From Spirochaetota bacterium (GTDB lineage: Bacteria > Spirochaetota > Spirochaetia > SZUA-6): a DNA stretch of 6,890 nucleotides. Position 1 is the stretch's first letter, and each line of letters opens with the position of its first letter. The notes beneath the pieces were generated by a model that saw nothing but the letters and a program-made list of their open reading frames with translations, did no database searches and was not told the origin of the DNA. Positions 5,875 to 6,890 of the stretch are shown piece after piece. Position numbers and translations under genes: made by a program. The stretch lies in assembly GCA_003641675.1 (NCBI GenBank), contig QNBI01000111.1, forward strand, positions 1 through 6,890, read 5' to 3'.

Positions 5875-6890
5875 TTATTCGTATTCTTTTTTAAGTTTTT
5901 GCTGCTGTGCAATAAGTGCTTTTATTGCCTCATCGACTGTCTGTTCTTTTCTTGCAACTCTTACAAGGCCGTTTTTGAGTTCTGTCTCGAATTCGGCAAA
6001 CCACGGCGTTGAATAGGGCAATGTAGTAACATACTTTGCCTGTTCGGCCATTACCTTATATCCGTCTATTTTGCCCTGATCACCAAGCTCTTTAAACAGC
6101 GATTTTAAAGCGGGAAACATACCGTTTGTGCTGTACATAAAATTCTGTGCATCTTCTGATATCATAAAATTAATGAATTTTAATGAAGCCTTGGGATATT
6201 TTGTATATTTGGATACTGCGAGGCCGGCCGGCAGTCCCCATGTATAGTGTTTTTCCGGCAGCAGGAGATAGCCTGCATTTGGAGCAACCTTAGATTTTTT
6301 GGGATTGTTGGATATTGCAAGAGAACCCTGCCATGCCTGGTGAAAGAGAGCCTGACCTGCCCAGAAGGAAGGGTGTGGATTGGGAGAAGTTAAACGTTCT
6401 GGTGATATCAGCCCTTCTCTATACCATTTTATTAATCTCGCATAAGCCTTATATCCAGGGCTGTCCGGGCTGCCGAAGGTTGGGTTCATATCACTGTCGA
6501 ATAATTTGGAGCCTGTAGAAAGGGCAATTAGATACCATGACCAATGCCGAACTGCAAATGCCAGCGGGTATTCAAGAATGCCTTCCTTTTTAGTTTTTAA
6601 AGCTGCATTTTCAAAATCGTCCCAGGTTCTGATATCTTCACCTTTTAAGCCGATTTCTCCGAGTTTTTTCTTGTCGTAGTCTATCATAACCATCTGCTGG
6701 TATAGAGGTACACAGTAGGTTTTCCCGTCGATTTTAAAAGAGTCTCGTCCGTATATCTTATCAAAGGTTTCATCACTGACAAGTCCGTCCAGCGGACTGA
6801 GAATTCCTGCGCTTCCGAAAACCCCGAAGTGGCTTATCCCGACAAAAATTATGTCTGCAGGATTTACCTTTCCAGCGGCTGCAGTCATAA
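5875..6890 (-). CDS. Sugar ABC transporter substrate-binding protein, N-terminus outside window
   Basis: Extracytoplasmic family 1 (SBP_bac_1-like) solute-binding protein that captures the sugar and delivers it to the two permeases encoded downstream. About 337 residues are visible up to the TAA at 5877-5875. The family is usually about 410-440 aa, so roughly 80-100 residues including the signal peptide lie beyond 6890; the ATG at 6888 is almost certainly internal. Recognisable parts are DIIFVG and GILSPLDGLV near the start, GKTYCVPLYQQ (visible residues 55-65), an aromatic-rich WSWYLIAL (116-123), the segment FWAGQALFHQAWQGS (175-189), and the ISEDAQNFMYSTNGMFPA region (243-260) typical of these proteins. 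The many Trp and Tyr residues suit sugar stacking. It is the first visible gene of the minus-strand operon. Confidence 0.9.
   Translation of the reverse strand, partial: MTAAAGKVNPADIIFVGISHFGVFGSAGILSPLDGLVSDETFDKIYGRDSFKIDGKTYCVPLYQQMVMIDYDKKKLGEIGLKGEDIRTWDDFENAALKTKKEGILEYPLAFAVRHWSWYLIALSTGSKLFDSDMNPTFGSPDSPGYKAYARLIKWYREGLISPERLTSPNPHPSFWAGQALFHQAWQGSLAISNNPKKSKVAPNAGYLLLPEKHYTWGLPAGLAVSKYTKYPKASLKFINFMISEDAQNFMYSTNGMFPALKSLFKELGDQGKIDGYKVMAEQAKYVTTLPYSTPWFAEFETELKNGLVRVARKEQTVDEAIKALIAQQQKLKKEYE

Noticed and set aside
6886..6888. ATG at 6888 as the true start of the binding protein
   Set aside because: The visible chain begins in the middle of the conserved first lobe and has no signal peptide; the gene runs beyond the window.

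Overview
The window holds two carbohydrate ABC importer operons of the CUT1 type (maltose/glycerol-phosphate-like) that converge on each other, with a small glycan-processing pair between them. Every gene looks bacterial. DNA composition is moderately AT-rich, genes are tightly packed with start/stop overlaps, most starts have good Shine-Dalgarno sites, and neither importer has an ATPase gene here. CUT1 systems that share one distant ATPase, together with an intracellular GH84 enzyme, would fit a Spirochaete, a Thermotogae member or a Firmicute. I lean weakly to a Spirochaete, but the sequence does not prove it.

Plus-strand half (1-3979). The window opens with a strong hairpin followed by a U-rich tract (11-45). 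It probably closes an upstream gene, most likely the missing substrate-binding protein of this importer. Next come a MalF/UgpA-like permease (128-1003) and a MalG-like permease (997-1959), overlapping by 7 bases. After a 51-base gap lies a gene for a glycoside hydrolase family 84 (GH84) N-acetyl-beta-glucosaminidase with the catalytic signature of human O-GlcNAcase (2011-3045). A near-consensus extended -10 promoter sits so close to its only possible start codon that the message should be leaderless. A tandem-domain GNAT acetyltransferase (3068-3979) follows 22 bases later.

Minus-strand half (6890 down to 4043). A second importer reads towards the first: a substrate-binding protein missing its N-terminus at the window edge (5875-6890), a MalF/UgpA-like permease (4906-5799) and a MalG-like permease (4043-4909). 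A perfect 12-bp hairpin lies between the binding-protein and permease genes. The two operons meet tail to tail across 63 bases (3980-4042).

Probable joint role (inference): the plus-strand importer brings in a GlcNAc-containing saccharide. The GH84 enzyme, which has no signal peptide, removes GlcNAc in the cytoplasm. The GNAT protein may acetylate an amino sugar or another amine linked to that pathway. The second importer takes up another, unidentified saccharide.

The main points of interest are the GH84-GNAT gene pair, which mirrors the domain make-up of animal O-GlcNAcase; the leaderless GH84 promoter; and the loss of the conserved EAA-loop proline in both permeases of the second importer but in neither permease of the first.
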